The notes beneath the pieces were generated by a model, which ran no database searches, was not told where the DNA came from, and saw only the letters and a program-made list of their open reading frames with translations. Below are positions 1 through 11,742 of a DNA stretch of 64,000 nucleotides, in pieces. A program made the position numbers and the translations under genes. Each line of letters opens with the position of its first letter. Positions within the stretch are counted from its first letter, which is position 1. This stretch comes from Eopsaltria australis (Eukaryota > Chordata > Aves > Passeriformes > Petroicidae): positions 124,001 through 188,000 of the forward strand of contig JAVTVJ010000296.1 in NCBI GenBank assembly GCA_034509425.1, read 5' to 3'.

Positions 1-2069
1 CACGGGCTCCTGCCAACCCCATTACTCCTTGATTTCAAGTAGTTTTCAGCAGAGTTAGTTTATAATGTTCAGCAGCTCAGTTTCAGAATATTTGGTTTAT
101 TTAGCATGTTTTCACTGATGCATCAAAACACAAGCACACTACCAACACATTTTCACCCAGCTGATGGATGTTTTTTTCTCTTGCCTGATCAGGTCATCTT
201 CCTTTCTTTAAAAAGAAATCATTCCTCAACACTTCCTCACATCATTCCAACAATCCTTTTTTTGTCCCTTGTATCCCTATCTCTCTTTCTTTCTTTTCCA
301 AGACAGTTATTCATCCCCAATAAGATTTTCAGGGGCCTGAAAACATTCTTCCACAACATTTTGATCAGTCCAACTTGTTCTACTCAGAAGTTTAAAAACA
401 AAATTTCACCTCCCAGGTAAAATTCACATTCCCTTTAAAGGTACAGTAACATCACCCCAAGGATGGCAAATGTTCCTTAAATCCCTTGGGGATTTTCACA
501 TAATATCAGTTGAGGAACTGACTCACTCCACCTACAAACCTGACCTCAAAACCAAACTATTTTTTCATTTTCTCCACTCAGGGATCTCAATGCACATTTT
601 AACTCAGAGCTCACCCCAGGTGAAGCCCTTTCTGTGACCAAAGCACAGCTCAGATGTTCAACCACTCTGATGTCCCTTCCTTCCCTGCAGTCAGCCCCAG
701 CAGCCTCCATCCCTGATATATTCACCTTTACAAACCAGTGCATGTTGTCATTCATGCAGAGTTTTAAGGCACATACTGCAGATAACACTGACTTCTCATG
801 AGTATTCACCTATAAGGAACACACTGAGATGAAGTTGCTTTCGGTGCTCTCCTCCCTCGTTTCCCCTCTATATTCTGCTCAGTATTTTGAGATCTTCTTT
901 CACTATTTAAAATGTCTTGCAAAATAGAAACACCCCCAAGCTGCTTTTTATTAGCTCTGTTTCACAGGTTTATTATCCTGTACCAACAAAAACAACCATG
1001 TGCTGTATTAATGCTCATATACAGGAAACATCTCTGGATAGATTTTTCCTAGTGCCCAGCAATAAGTACATGTGAGTAGTTGGTCAGTTTGAAAATCTTT
1101 TTAAGATGTGTTTGACCAACAGAAGTATTTTCTTTATGTGGGAAATCCAAGCTACATTTGCACTGTAGTCAGAAAGAAAAAATTTGGGATAAATTTTGTA
1201 GAAAAAAAAAGTAAGAAGAAAACTTCTCAAATTTACAAATATTCAATAAGTTGTATGGTGGAGCAGTTTCTGGGCAGGTTCACAGGGAGCTTTGCCTTGC
1301 AAGCAGACAGGAACTGCTGATAGAATGGGATGTCCCTCACTACAAACCTCACATTTCCCTAGCCTCTGTTTTCCTGGGTTGGTTGGGACTCCCTCCCTCA
1401 GTTCTGGTGTTTGCCATTCCTGTCTGACATGGTAACTTTGCATCTATCAGACAATGACATGGAAAGAGGGAAAATCTTCAGAGAAATTATCCAAATGCCT
1501 GACCCATGCTTAATTCTTAGTGAACAGCTTCTTCAGAGAGCAGATGGACACAGGCAGCCACCAACTCTCATTGGAATATTTGGCTCTACCTCAAAGGTTT
1601 AGGAATAAAGAATCCATGGAGTTAGAGATGGTCTGACAATCAAATACACCTAATTAACAAGCCAATTTCTAAGTGTTTTGCTGTGTCTGCTTTTCCTGTA
1701 TTAGGTAGAAGACAATGGGGAAGGACAATGCAGGATGCAAACCAAGGGATTTCTGCACGTGCACATCCATTAAACTCAGGATCCTAATGGGTGAAAAGAG
1801 TCAGATCTGTTAGGAACAATTCCCACCACATCTAGGAATAGCACTGTCATTAAATGCACATTTCAGCAGATAATCAAGGTGGTTTGTTTCCTTTTGGGCA
1901 GAAATAAACAAATCAATGCAGTTATTTGTGCACAGTGCAGCACATTTGTATACTTGAGAATTTAATGGTAAATGCTGTAACATCAAAGTTTCATAAGTGC
2001 CAGGTTTGGGTTTTGCTTCATTTTTTGTTTCTAGAAAGTTAAGAACACAGATATTTTATTTCACTGCAT
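1..2069. other. unannotated AT-rich single-copy sequence
   Basis: No gene, transposon or repeat array could be recognised here. Open frames are all under about 105 codons, have no homology I can name and overlap each other on both strands. There are short A/T-rich runs, for example near 1,200-1,215. It is best read as intergenic or intronic DNA. Confidence 0.5.
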
Positions 2070-5002
2070 ATTGATAAAAGGCAAACCTCATTTGGAGTCG
2101 TATCCCCAGGAATATTTGAATGACTCTGCTTTTCTTCCCCCGACAAGATCAGTTCAGTTCTTGCTGGAGAAGCAACAAGAGTCTGAGAAACTGGAACACT
2201 GGATGGGGTCTCATCAATTTAAAATCTTTCAGTGCCTGTTGTTGTCTCCATAGGTGACAAGGTTTCCTGTGCTCTCTCTGCTGCACGCTCTTCCACTCCC
2301 GCAGACGTGTCCTTTTCAACACTTTCCACTTGAAATTCTATTTCAGGATCTTCTCTAGCACTTTTTCCATCCCTCTTCACTCCTGAAATGTCTACCATTA
2401 CATCTCCCAGCTTTGCTGCAATATAAGCAGCATCTTCTGATCCCTTTCTTTTAGACCATTTACACCCTGGCCTTTTTTTATCAACTTTCTTGACTATTTT
2501 CTCCTGTAACTTTAATTTCACCCACAAACATCCCTGTTTTAATTGCTTCCTCTTGGCCTTAAATTCCAAGCTCTTCCTTTGGAAGACAAACTTCTCTATA
2601 TTTTGTTTTCCACTGCATTAATTTTAGCTAATGATCATTTAAATTCTACTCCTGAATTGTCTAACTCAGCAGATCTTTCTTCTTTGGGGATCTCTGTATC
2701 CAATGGCTATAGAGAGGTATGACTTTGTGCTCTTGAAGAGTCAGAGAACATGTAGGAAATCTTTTGGATGAACTGCTCTTTTTTGGTTTTTGTCAATTTT
2801 TGAAGCACTTATTCCTGGTTTCTACAGCTCTGCTGAGAACAGGGTGAATTGTGAATTATGCAGTTTTGTCCTTCAGCACCAGGCTGAACTGGATCTGCAC
2901 ATGTGACTATATCTGGGTTTGGAATATTCACTCTAGTCCCTGTTCTTTTTGCAGATAATGAAATATCTTCTCCCATCTCTGGCAAGCTAGCACCAGAACT
3001 CTTCACAAAATCTCCTCCTTTTGGAACACCTCCTTTTCCAACTAGAATTGTGGTGGCTGCATAGGGAAGATATTTTAAGGAATATTTATTCCAATTTGTA
3101 TTTTGGCACAAGGAATGCCTACCTGAATCTTTTCCAGACTTCTTTCAATATCAGCATCACCTTTTTTTTTCTCCCTTTAAGGATGTCCAGCCTTTTGCAG
3201 GTATTCTGTATTTTGGCATTTAACAACATCTCTGGAGTGCCTTGGTCTCAACTTTTACAGTTTTTTTCTCCTCTTCTCCTTTTAATTTGATTTCCTTCTC
3301 CTCAGGGTTCTCAACACCTCCCTCTCCTCCAGGATCTGACGTATCAAATTTAAAGTTCTGAAGTTGGAACTTGCACAGAAATGTCAGCAATTTCCAATGA
3401 CATTTTTAGCTGGGCTTGCTCCACTTCTGGAGAGCAAAACTCAGGCTCTTTCCTTTTTCTTAGGGAGATTCCAGACTTTTGCAAATTTCAATTTCATCTT
3501 TCTTCCAGCCAGAAAAAGATGATCATGTTCCTATTTCAGAGTTTCTCAGTACAGCTGAAGCATCTCTTTTAGTTCTTGAATGGTGTCTTCATCAGCAAAA
3601 CTTGATTTTTTTTTTCTCTAGGAAGTTTCAGATTCCATTTCAGAATCAATGTCACTTTCTAACAGTTTTCTTTTACAGCAAGAAAATCTAAATTTTTGGT
3701 TTAATTTTAATGCATTTTAACTGTACATTCTGTGTTACCCAAAGATATTTCAGGAGATGGTGTTTTCCCTCCTGGCTTCAGACTTCTTTGCTTCAAAGAA
3801 GTCTTTGATTCCACCTTCATTTAAAATTTCAAAATCTGTTGCAGATTTGTATCGGGAAAAGATGACATTTTTGATTCAGATTCTGAAATGTTCATTTGAT
3901 ATTTAGTGCTGCATTTCTTTTGGAAATGTGAATTGCTGTTCAATTCAGGAGGAATCAATATCAGCATAGGACAAACCCAAACCAGAAATTCTAAATACAG
4001 TATTTACAGAAGCTCTATCTTCCTTGCAGATGGGATGAATTTTAGATCCAACACTCTTTGAATGATTAGCAGCATTTCCTCTGTTTCTGCATGAGAAAGA
4101 TACTCTGATTTTAAAACTTCAGCTCCTAACCTACCCTAAGGCATCTTGGAAGGAGCTGTGAAAGGATGTTTCAGCAATCTAAAATGTCCAGCATTTTCAG
4201 TTTCCTCAGCAGAGCCACTATCTGATATGCAAGCAGGTTTCCCCTAAAAATTCCTTCCTAAATTTTCATAGTTCCACAGGCGTTTTCCCCATCCCAACTA
4301 TCCCAAATTTTGGTTTTCTGCTTGTTTTTGTCTTGTTTCCAGTGTGTCAGGAGATATGTGTAATGCAGTTTTATCAGTGCCAGTTCCAGACCTTCTACCT
4401 GTGTGGTCCATTACATCTATGTGGATTCCACCTTATAATTTTCTTTTTTTCTTTTGTTCATTTCTGCTTCTTTTGGGGGAATTTTGACAAGGTCTGTGGT
4501 GTTTGTTTATCTGGGCTCTCCTTCAGATCAGGTATTTCTAAACTGAGCTTTGATGTCTGTTGTTATAGCTGCCACTTCTGGTGAAGTAAACTTTGATGTT
4601 GATTCCTCATCTCTGTCTTTTAATGCTTTTTTTCAACTTCTGGATGTTTTTTTTCTTGGGTGGGAATGCTGTTTTTCCATTTCTTTAAAGTCTTTTGTTA
4701 AAGTTTCCAAAAGGGCTTGAGCTGCTGGGGGTTTCATTTTTCCATGCAGTACTTCAGGGCTAATTACAGAAGGGACCCTTGGCAGCTGGCACTGATTCTG
4801 CAGCTGGAAGGAGTGAAGGAAGGGTCACCTGGGAGGATTCTTGGGTTGGTTTGCTGCTGATTCTCTTGTTTTGTTTTTCAGCAGAGTTGTCTGGATCTGG
4901 AGCAAAGCAAATGTGGATTTGGATGGCCCTGTGTGGTTTGTGTGGTGGATTCCCCACCCAGTGGGGCACAGCCATTGAGTCTAGAACAGTGCAGCTATTC
5001 AA
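2070..5002 (-). pseudogene. degenerate coding-like region, possibly AHNAK-like repeat protein relic
   Basis: The minus strand carries a string of frame-broken fragments with coherent Lys/Glu/Asp/Pro/Val composition. Examples are the open pieces at 2,219-2,569, 2,809-3,111 and 4,760-5,002, and a stretch around 3,360-3,450 reading like KEPEFCSPEVEQAQLKMSLE followed by IADISVQVP. Short phrases such as 'KLGDVMVDISG', 'SLPEMGEDISL', 'VNIPNPDIV' and 'EIKLKGEEK' recall the alternating 'PEVD/DISGPKVD/KLKGPK' units of AHNAK-family giant scaffold proteins. Many stops and frameshifts interrupt the region, so it cannot make one protein as it stands. The AHNAK comparison is by eye and from memory. Alternatives are another large Lys/Glu-rich protein or a chance compositional effect. 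No poly(A) tail or target-site duplication was seen, so retrocopy versus segmental relic is undecided. Confidence 0.35.
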
Positions 5003-5762
5003 TGTGTTGAAAGAGAGGAAAATCTTTTAATCAAGGAATTGTTATCTGCATCAGCACACGAAGTTACCATAATCTGTAGGCTTCAAAATCAAATTAAGGA
5101 TCAATCAGAAACTGGAGTTGTTATTTTAAAAACCCCAAGCCTATAGCCTTCTTTGTTAATCCCTGTGTTTCTCTTGCTTATAAATTATATCCTTCTCTCT
5201 GCACTCCTTACATTTGGGGTTTTGGCCTTCCAGAATGCAATACTGAAGATTTATATGAAGATTAAGTATGCTGTCTTGTCTTTAAGAATGTAACTTTTCA
5301 TTCCTTCACCAAGTATCATCCTTCCTGCTTGCTCTGTTTAATTTTTTTTTTTTTATTTTTAAGGGAGAGAACTGAAATGCTGCTGTTGTCTTGTTTTTCC
5401 TACAATTTGATGTAGATCAGTTTAAATTGACAAGAGAAGCATTGGTTACACTGCACATATTTTTGACACAGATGCAAGATAAACACAGATCACTCTCAGA
5501 CAGAGAATCTCTTCTCACCAGAAGAGGTTTCCTCTTGCCTTGTACTGGCTGGCATGAACTATTAAGTTCACTTCAGCTGCTGGTTTCTTTTAAGAGATGG
5601 AAATTTGAGCTGTGACAGACCCATGTGCAAACTTGTGTGCTTGCTCACACATTTATTATGGTTTGTTGATGATTTCAAGGCTGTAAATTGGGTCTTTGCT
5701 TTACAAGGCTTTTGGAGTTTGATACTTACCTTTTCTTAGCTATGATAATCATGGAATTATAA

Positions 5763-5902
5763 ATGATAGAATGATTTGGGTTGGAAAGGACCTTAAAGTT
5801 CATCTTGTTCCAAACCCCTGCCAGGGCAGGGACACCTTCCACCATCCCAGGTTGCTCCAAGCCCTGTCCAACCTGGCCTGGAACACTCCCAGGTATGGGA
5901 AC
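5763..5902 (-). mobile_element. CR1 LINE 3' fragment
   Basis: Read on the plus strand, this begins with a degenerate 'atgatagaatgatttgggttgg' type terminus and continues through 'gaccttaaagttcatc', 'ccaaacccctgcc', 'ccaacctggcctggaacac' and 'tcccaggtatgg'. This is the reverse complement of a CR1 3' end, so the element lies on the minus strand. CR1 is the dominant LINE of birds and is usually 5'-truncated, as here. Confidence 0.9.
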
Positions 5903-8374
5903 ATCATTGTCATTGTTGGCATTGTGTTGGACATGGCAAACAATTCCCACACACAGGTCAGCTGTTTTCATCCCTCATGTTCTTGGAATTATGCATTTAT
6001 CTGATTTTAAATAAGGATGTGCATCTCTGCCATCATCATCTGACTCAGCGAAATTGTGGTATAAATGGGAAAGTCAACCTTCATACAGCCCAGAGTGAGC
6101 CCCACCTCTGGAGCTGCTACCTGAAAAATGAGTCCTTTAACACTTCTACACTTGGATAAATCTGTCATGCAGAGTAGATAAACATGTTGAAGTATTCAGC
6201 TTTATCAGAACATCCATCCCGTGTAAAGCAGGAGAGAAGGGGAGAAATAACATGGGTCAAGTTTAGTAAGAGATTATTTCATGCAATTCTGAGCCATTAA
6301 GATCAGAGATGACAACTCTGAGTACACAGCCCTTGACAAAAGCCACAGGAATTTTACAGTCTGTGTGCAAGGAATGATGCAGTGACAGTTAATGCTGTAG
6401 TATGCAAAATTGTCGTTCATTAAAAAAAAAATAAAATAAACTGCTGGGAGGAATTAATGCCATGCACTGCTTGTTGAACAGAACTCTAGGAATGGAAATG
6501 AGAAAATAAATGAATCAATCTCTGCTCAGTTCCTGACAGTCATCGTGGCATTTATTTCTCACTCTCACATTAGGATCCCTCAGGAAAGGGAAAGTGAGAG
6601 GGCTCTTCCATTCCAGTCATTCTCCCAAGCAAGGCAAACCAGCAAGCAGCCCCATCTTTCAGCCAGCTTGGAACTTGCAGTTCCAAAGGACTTGTAAATA
6701 ATTCGTTTCTTTCCCTTTGAAGAGATATGCAGGTAACTTATGCTTAAGCACCTTCTTAAGCACAGCCCATTTTTCTGGCTAAGAGAAGCACCAGGAGAAA
6801 TCTTAAATGTTTAAATGTGTTTTATACTCACAGAGTCTGATATTCTGAATGGCAGAGGCTTCACAGAGAGCCCCAGATGATTCCCAGGTTTGACTGGGAA
6901 AGCTGGTTGAAAGCAAATATTGCATGCTTGGCTCAGAGCAAATCCTAAGGATTTGTTAATCAAGGATCTGGTTTCTCCTCCTATTAACAAGTTCTGCTCT
7001 GACACTCATTTGCTTTTATTCCTTTGCTTCTGATGATATACAATCTGCTTGAGACTTTCTTTATTGGTAGCACACTGTGCAACAGAGAATTAAGTACATT
7101 AGTGATTTTTCTTTCTTTTCCTAAATGCAGAAGCCCGTATCCATTGCTGGGCTTTATCCCTCACAACATCCCAACCCTGCATTCTGTTCTCTTATTTACA
7201 ATGGGCAGATTAACACAGCTCTGCCACAGGCTTTAAAGATACATTTTTATAAAAGTTCAGGACTGCAGCTCACAGAGACTTGCCTAAACTTGGAGTCTGA
7301 AATTAAGAAAGACCTGGATTTAGTTGGCCCTGGACAGCAGATCAGCAATGTGTGCACAGCAATGTGCACTAAACAAGGGTGCAGATCGAACAGAGCACTG
7401 CAAAATGAATGTTTTCTAATCAGCTACTTTGCCACTGCAAGCAACTTCCAGTTGGTCAGATGATTATTTCATTTATACAACTGATGTGGGACAATTATCA
7501 AACAGAATTCAACCAACCTGCAAAAAAAAAGGCAATTGCCTATCCAGGAGCAATTAGAAAACTTTTCTGAGCAACACTGGAACCCCAAATATTACATAAA
7601 TCTGGAAGATGAGCATGGACAGAAAGATTAACTGGAGAGAGAGACCTTGAAGTTGAATTGAAATTTGCATTTAAAATAAGATGTGTATTTGAATCTTGTT
7701 CCTTGTGCAAAGCAAGGAACTTCCTGTTATGTCTTTGTCAGAGAAACTGATTTCTCATGGTGTCCAAACTGTCTGATGGTGTGAGAACAACTCATGGTGG
7801 GGTCTGCCTGCAAAACCTCCTGTGTGTGACACTTTCCCTGCTGTGGGATTACCCCTCCCACAGTGACAGGAGTGCACACAGTGCTGCAGGACAATTTATC
7901 TGGTGTTAATGTGAATACAGAAGCTACAATGAGATCTTAATTCATGAGAAAAGCAGAGCTCCAGTGCCAGCACAGTCATTCCATGCCCGTGCCTGCCCAT
8001 GGCCCTGCTGGTCCTGCATCCACATCCCCTCCAGGGTTGGTGGCTTGGCCTTGGTTTGTCATTCCCATCCTCACCATTTGGTGCCCAGTGCCCAATGTTC
8101 CACTCCCTGGTGAGGTGGTGGGACAGGTCCTGGCTGTGATGGTCTGTCCTGCCATCCTGGGGAGCCCCAGCCCTCCCTGTGCCCTGACAATTGCAACATC
8201 AATCTGCAAGTCAGTTTAAGCAACCTGACTTTCAAGGTCAAATCCAAACTGAAGCTAGGCATCCCCACCAAAAGAAACAGAAATTAACCTGTAGCCTTCT
8301 AGGCACTTTTTTGCTCTTTGATGGCAACTTCCAGCTAGACTGGAAGTTTCCAATATTTTTATTTTAAATTACAC
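5903..8374. other. unannotated sequence between CR1 copies
   Basis: No coding exon or repeat family was recognised. The overlapping open frames around 7,944-8,271 lie on both strands in a locally GC-richer patch, and none shows a domain. There is a short A-rich tract near 6,421-6,440. Confidence 0.45.
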
Positions 8375-8506
8375 TTATAGAATGGTTTGGGGACCTTCAA
8401 GATCATCCCATTCCAAACCCCTGCCAAGGGCAGCAAACCTTCCACTAGAGCATGTGGCTCAGAGCTCCATCTAACCTGGTCTTGAACACTTCCAGGGATG
8501 GGGCAG
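8375..8506 (-). mobile_element. CR1 LINE 3' fragment
   Basis: The plus strand reads 'tatagaatggtttgggg', then 'caagatcatcccattccaa', 'acccctgccaagggcagc', 'ctaacctggtcttgaacac' and 'ttccagggatgggg'. This is the reverse complement of a CR1 3' terminus. It is a short 5'-truncated copy with several small deletions. Confidence 0.9.
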
Positions 8507-10114
8507 ATGGTTTGGGTTGTATATATGGCTTTGTATAAATTTATTTACTTGTCTTTTTAATATTTGGGTTATATAATTGGTTTTTTACCAGTCTGGGGCT
8601 TTTTAAAGTCCCTGTTTACAAGAGTAGCTATCCAGAGCTGCCCCAAACTCCCCATTCCTCATTAAGAATTAGAATAATTTGTTAATTACTGAAGCTCTGT
8701 CATTTGCAATTACGGTCATCTCAGATCTTCAACTACAAACATAAAGTGACCTTTAGGAAGCTGGGAATTTGCCCCACTGTATCCTGTTCCTTTCCACCCC
8801 ACTTCCTATAAAAATCTGTTTCAGAGGAGCCATCCTACAATCTCCCAGGTTATATTTCTGCAAAAGTCAGCAGAACAACTTAAAACAAAAAAAAAAAACA
8901 AAAAACCAAAAAACCCAACTTGGCAACCCTTTCAGTTATAAATTGCATCTTTGCCAAGTGCTTCCCTGCTGCACGGAGCAGATTGTGGCTTCTCACTTCA
9001 GCTCCTTGTGCTTTGTCCCACAGCTTGATAAGCGTTTTTGCAAGTGCTACAAGATGGGATCTGATCCCTTCAGACACACACACCCCTCCTCCCCGTGCAC
9101 AGCAGGATGGGAAATGAGAGCTCCCCACACATGGGACTGCCAGACCAAAAGCAGATGCTGAATGAAATCTGGGGTTTGGATACCATGAGAAACCATGAGT
9201 GTTCTTAGACCCTTGCTCAGCACACAAATATCAGGGATCAGAGGGAGAAGACATGAAGTTATCAAATTTCATGCTTCTTGCTGCTGTCACTATCATGGCA
9301 TCCAAAATTTTTCCATGCACTAAGAGCTACACAGTCAAACTGCTGTGCTGTTTATATGGTTCCCTTGCCTCTTTTTCCTTTATCCCTGGCAAAGCTTTCA
9401 GTGCCTTAAAAGAGTGTCTGATAGCAGTAGCATTCAAGCAGAACAGCTTTAAATCAAAGATTTTGCAGCTTCTCTCGTGGTTATTGTACCACTGCCTCAG
9501 CTGCTCTCTTCTTGAAGCTGGTTCCACAGGCAAATCCAGGAATTCTTCAGTCCCTCACTCTTCTGCTCCCCTTTGAATCCTGCCTCAGAAAGCATCATTG
9601 TCTCTGCACAGTCCCACTGAAATATGATCATCCCCCAAAGAAATCTCACCTTGAATGTGCTCACCCTCCATGCAAAAATCTCATTTCTCTGTTATTGTCA
9701 CTGCCAGGTGGATTTTTCCTCCCCTGCAGCTGGAGTGTTCTTTTTATTTTACTGCTTTAAACAGGTGAAGAGTGAAGTGCCACCTTCTAACACAGCCAGA
9801 GAAAAGTCCTGGGGTTTACTTGGTGTTGGGGAAGAGATTGGAACAAAAGAGTCATGGGGTTTTGAATTCTGAAAAGAAGAAATTGTCCATAAGGTTATGG
9901 AAATGTCCCACGATTTCATGGATTTGCACAATGACAGACCAGCTAAGAAGAGAAATACTTCAGTGTTTGTCTGTAGGGGCTCAGCCCATCCTGCTTTCTG
10001 CATTTTCCCCATCTCAGCTTCCTCACTGCTCAAGCCACAGCGCCAGGGAAAACAGATGCTAACACCATGCACAAACTGACACTACAAAGTCAGGATCAGA
10101 CCAACACTTCTCCA

Positions 10115-10144
10115 GGCTAAAAAGCTGTTGGCTAAAAAGCTGTT
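10115..10144. repeat. 15-bp perfect tandem duplication
   Basis: The unit ggctaaaaagctgtt occurs twice in direct succession with no mismatch. Similar two-copy 15-16 bp duplications occur elsewhere in this window, consistent with recent replication slippage. Confidence 0.9.
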
Positions 10145-10341
10145 CCCACTGCCATTTTCCAAGACATGGAGAATTTTGAATCAAGCCTAATGAGTGTGTG
10201 TTTTAAAAGGTATCTTCTACTTCAGTTTCTGAAAGTCCCTGGAACTGTTTTGGTAATTAGCTAAAAAGAAATAATTATCATCTTGTAAAACTTCCAGTTC
10301 CTAGCAAAAGAACCCACTGGCTGTCAGGTAGAGAGATGATG

Positions 10342-10790
10342 AAGTGTGTCCAGAGAAGGGAATGGACCTGGGGAAGGGTCTGGAGCACGAGTCTGACCAA
10401 GAGCAGCTGAGGGAGCTGGGGGTGTTTAGCCCAGAGAAATAGAAGCTCAGGAGAGACTTTAGTCCTCTCTACCTCTGAAATGAGGTTGCAGCAAGATGGG
10501 GCCAGTCCCTTCCCTTCTCCCAGCTAACAAGCTGTGGAACAAGAGGAGATGGCCTCACGTTGTTCCAGGGGAGGTTTAGATTGGATATTAGGGAAAATTT
10601 CTTTATTGAAAGTGTGGCCAGGCATTGGAACAGGCTGCTCAGGGGAGAGCTTGGATCACTGTCCCTGGAAGTGTTCAAAACACCGGTAGATGGGGTGTTT
10701 GGAACATTGGTTACTGGTGGAAAAGCTGATGCTAGGTTGATGGTTGGACTGGATGATCTCAGAAGTCCTTTCCAGCTTTAATGATTCTAT
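10342..10790 (+). mobile_element. CR1 LINE 3' fragment, about 450 bp
   Basis: This is a sense-oriented CR1 end. Recognisable landmarks in order are 'gtccagagaaggg', 'gaagggtctggagcac', 'gagggagctgggggtgttta', 'ggttgcagcaagatggg', 'aggtttagattggatatta', 'gcattggaacaggctgc', 'ggttggactggatgatctc' and the terminal 'aatgattctata'. The open frame at 10,560-10,781 is the usual read-through of CR1 3' sequence (FRLDIRENFF...ARHWNRLLRG) and is not a gene. Confidence 0.95.
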
Positions 10791-11582
10791 AGAAAGGAAG
10801 TGAATGACAGAAATTCAAGTGCAAAAATTACCATCTTCAGCACAGAGCAGCAAAACTTGACTGTATTGGTCAATGTATAAACCCCAGCAGCAGCAGCTCT
10901 GTAGCTCCAGCCCAGGATTCAGCTGCCTGCCTGTGCTCATTTACAGCTGTGCAAATCTGGCTCTTCTTCCCTGGAAAATTGTTGGTGAGCTCCCACAGCC
11001 TGCATGCTAACAGTGTGCAAGGAAAGGACAGGAGAGGAACTCACAAATCAAGTTGCTGTGATGATAGCAGTAACTCTAGCAAGCGAAAAAAAAACCCACA
11101 TGAGAAGGTATAAATCCCTAAGGATCACACCAGGAGATAGAAATGGAGCAAGATGGGGCTCTGTCGTTGCAGAAAGCAGCACATTCCCACCTGAGTGCAG
11201 ACTGCCAGGCCAGCAGAGACTCCTCAAGGGGCTGCACATCTCCCTAGAACACCAGGACTGTGTTGCCTGCAGAGTAAACAGAGCCATTCCACAGCATGGA
11301 CATGACCAGAGCCATTTCTGGTGTGCCCAAGAGCAGTGTTTTTGAGGAAACATGAGTCAGGAACCAGGTAGAAACAATTTCTCAAGGGAAGAGAAATCAG
11401 AAGTTTTAGGACAGCAACAAAGACAAGTATTGTCTCGTTTTCTGAGCCTAAAGAACTACTTTATCCCCTGTAAGAACTTCAATAATTACAAACCCCCTGC
11501 TTTTCAGGAGTGCAACCTGCTGCAGCTCATAACTCCCTGCAGTGGTTCATGTCCCATCCAGGGGACTGAGCTTCCTGAAAGC

Positions 11583-11742
11583 AAACAGCTGCTCATGACC
11601 CCAAACAGCTGCTAATGACCCCAAACAGCTGTTACTGACTCCCAACAGTTGCTCATGACCCCAAACAGCTGCTCATGACCCCAAACAGCTGCTCATGACC
11701 CCAAACAGCTGCTCATGACCCCAAACAGCTGCTGATGACTGC
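11583..11742. repeat. 20-bp minisatellite, 8 units, each with a CAGCTG-type core
   Basis: Eight consecutive 20-bp units start at 11,583, 11,603, 11,623, 11,643, 11,663, 11,683, 11,703 and 11,723. The unit is close to aaacagctgctcatgacccc. Units 5-7 are identical to each other and to unit 1. Units 2, 3, 4 and 8 carry one to several substitutions. Most units contain the E-box palindrome CAGCTG; units 3 and 4 differ near it (CAGCTG followed by ttactgact, and CAGTTG). The array is a clean tandem repeat; any regulatory role is inference. Confidence 0.97.

Noticed and set aside
10560..10781. Open frame reading RFRLDIRENFF...ARHWNRL
   Set aside because: It is the standard translation of a CR1 3' end, not a gene.
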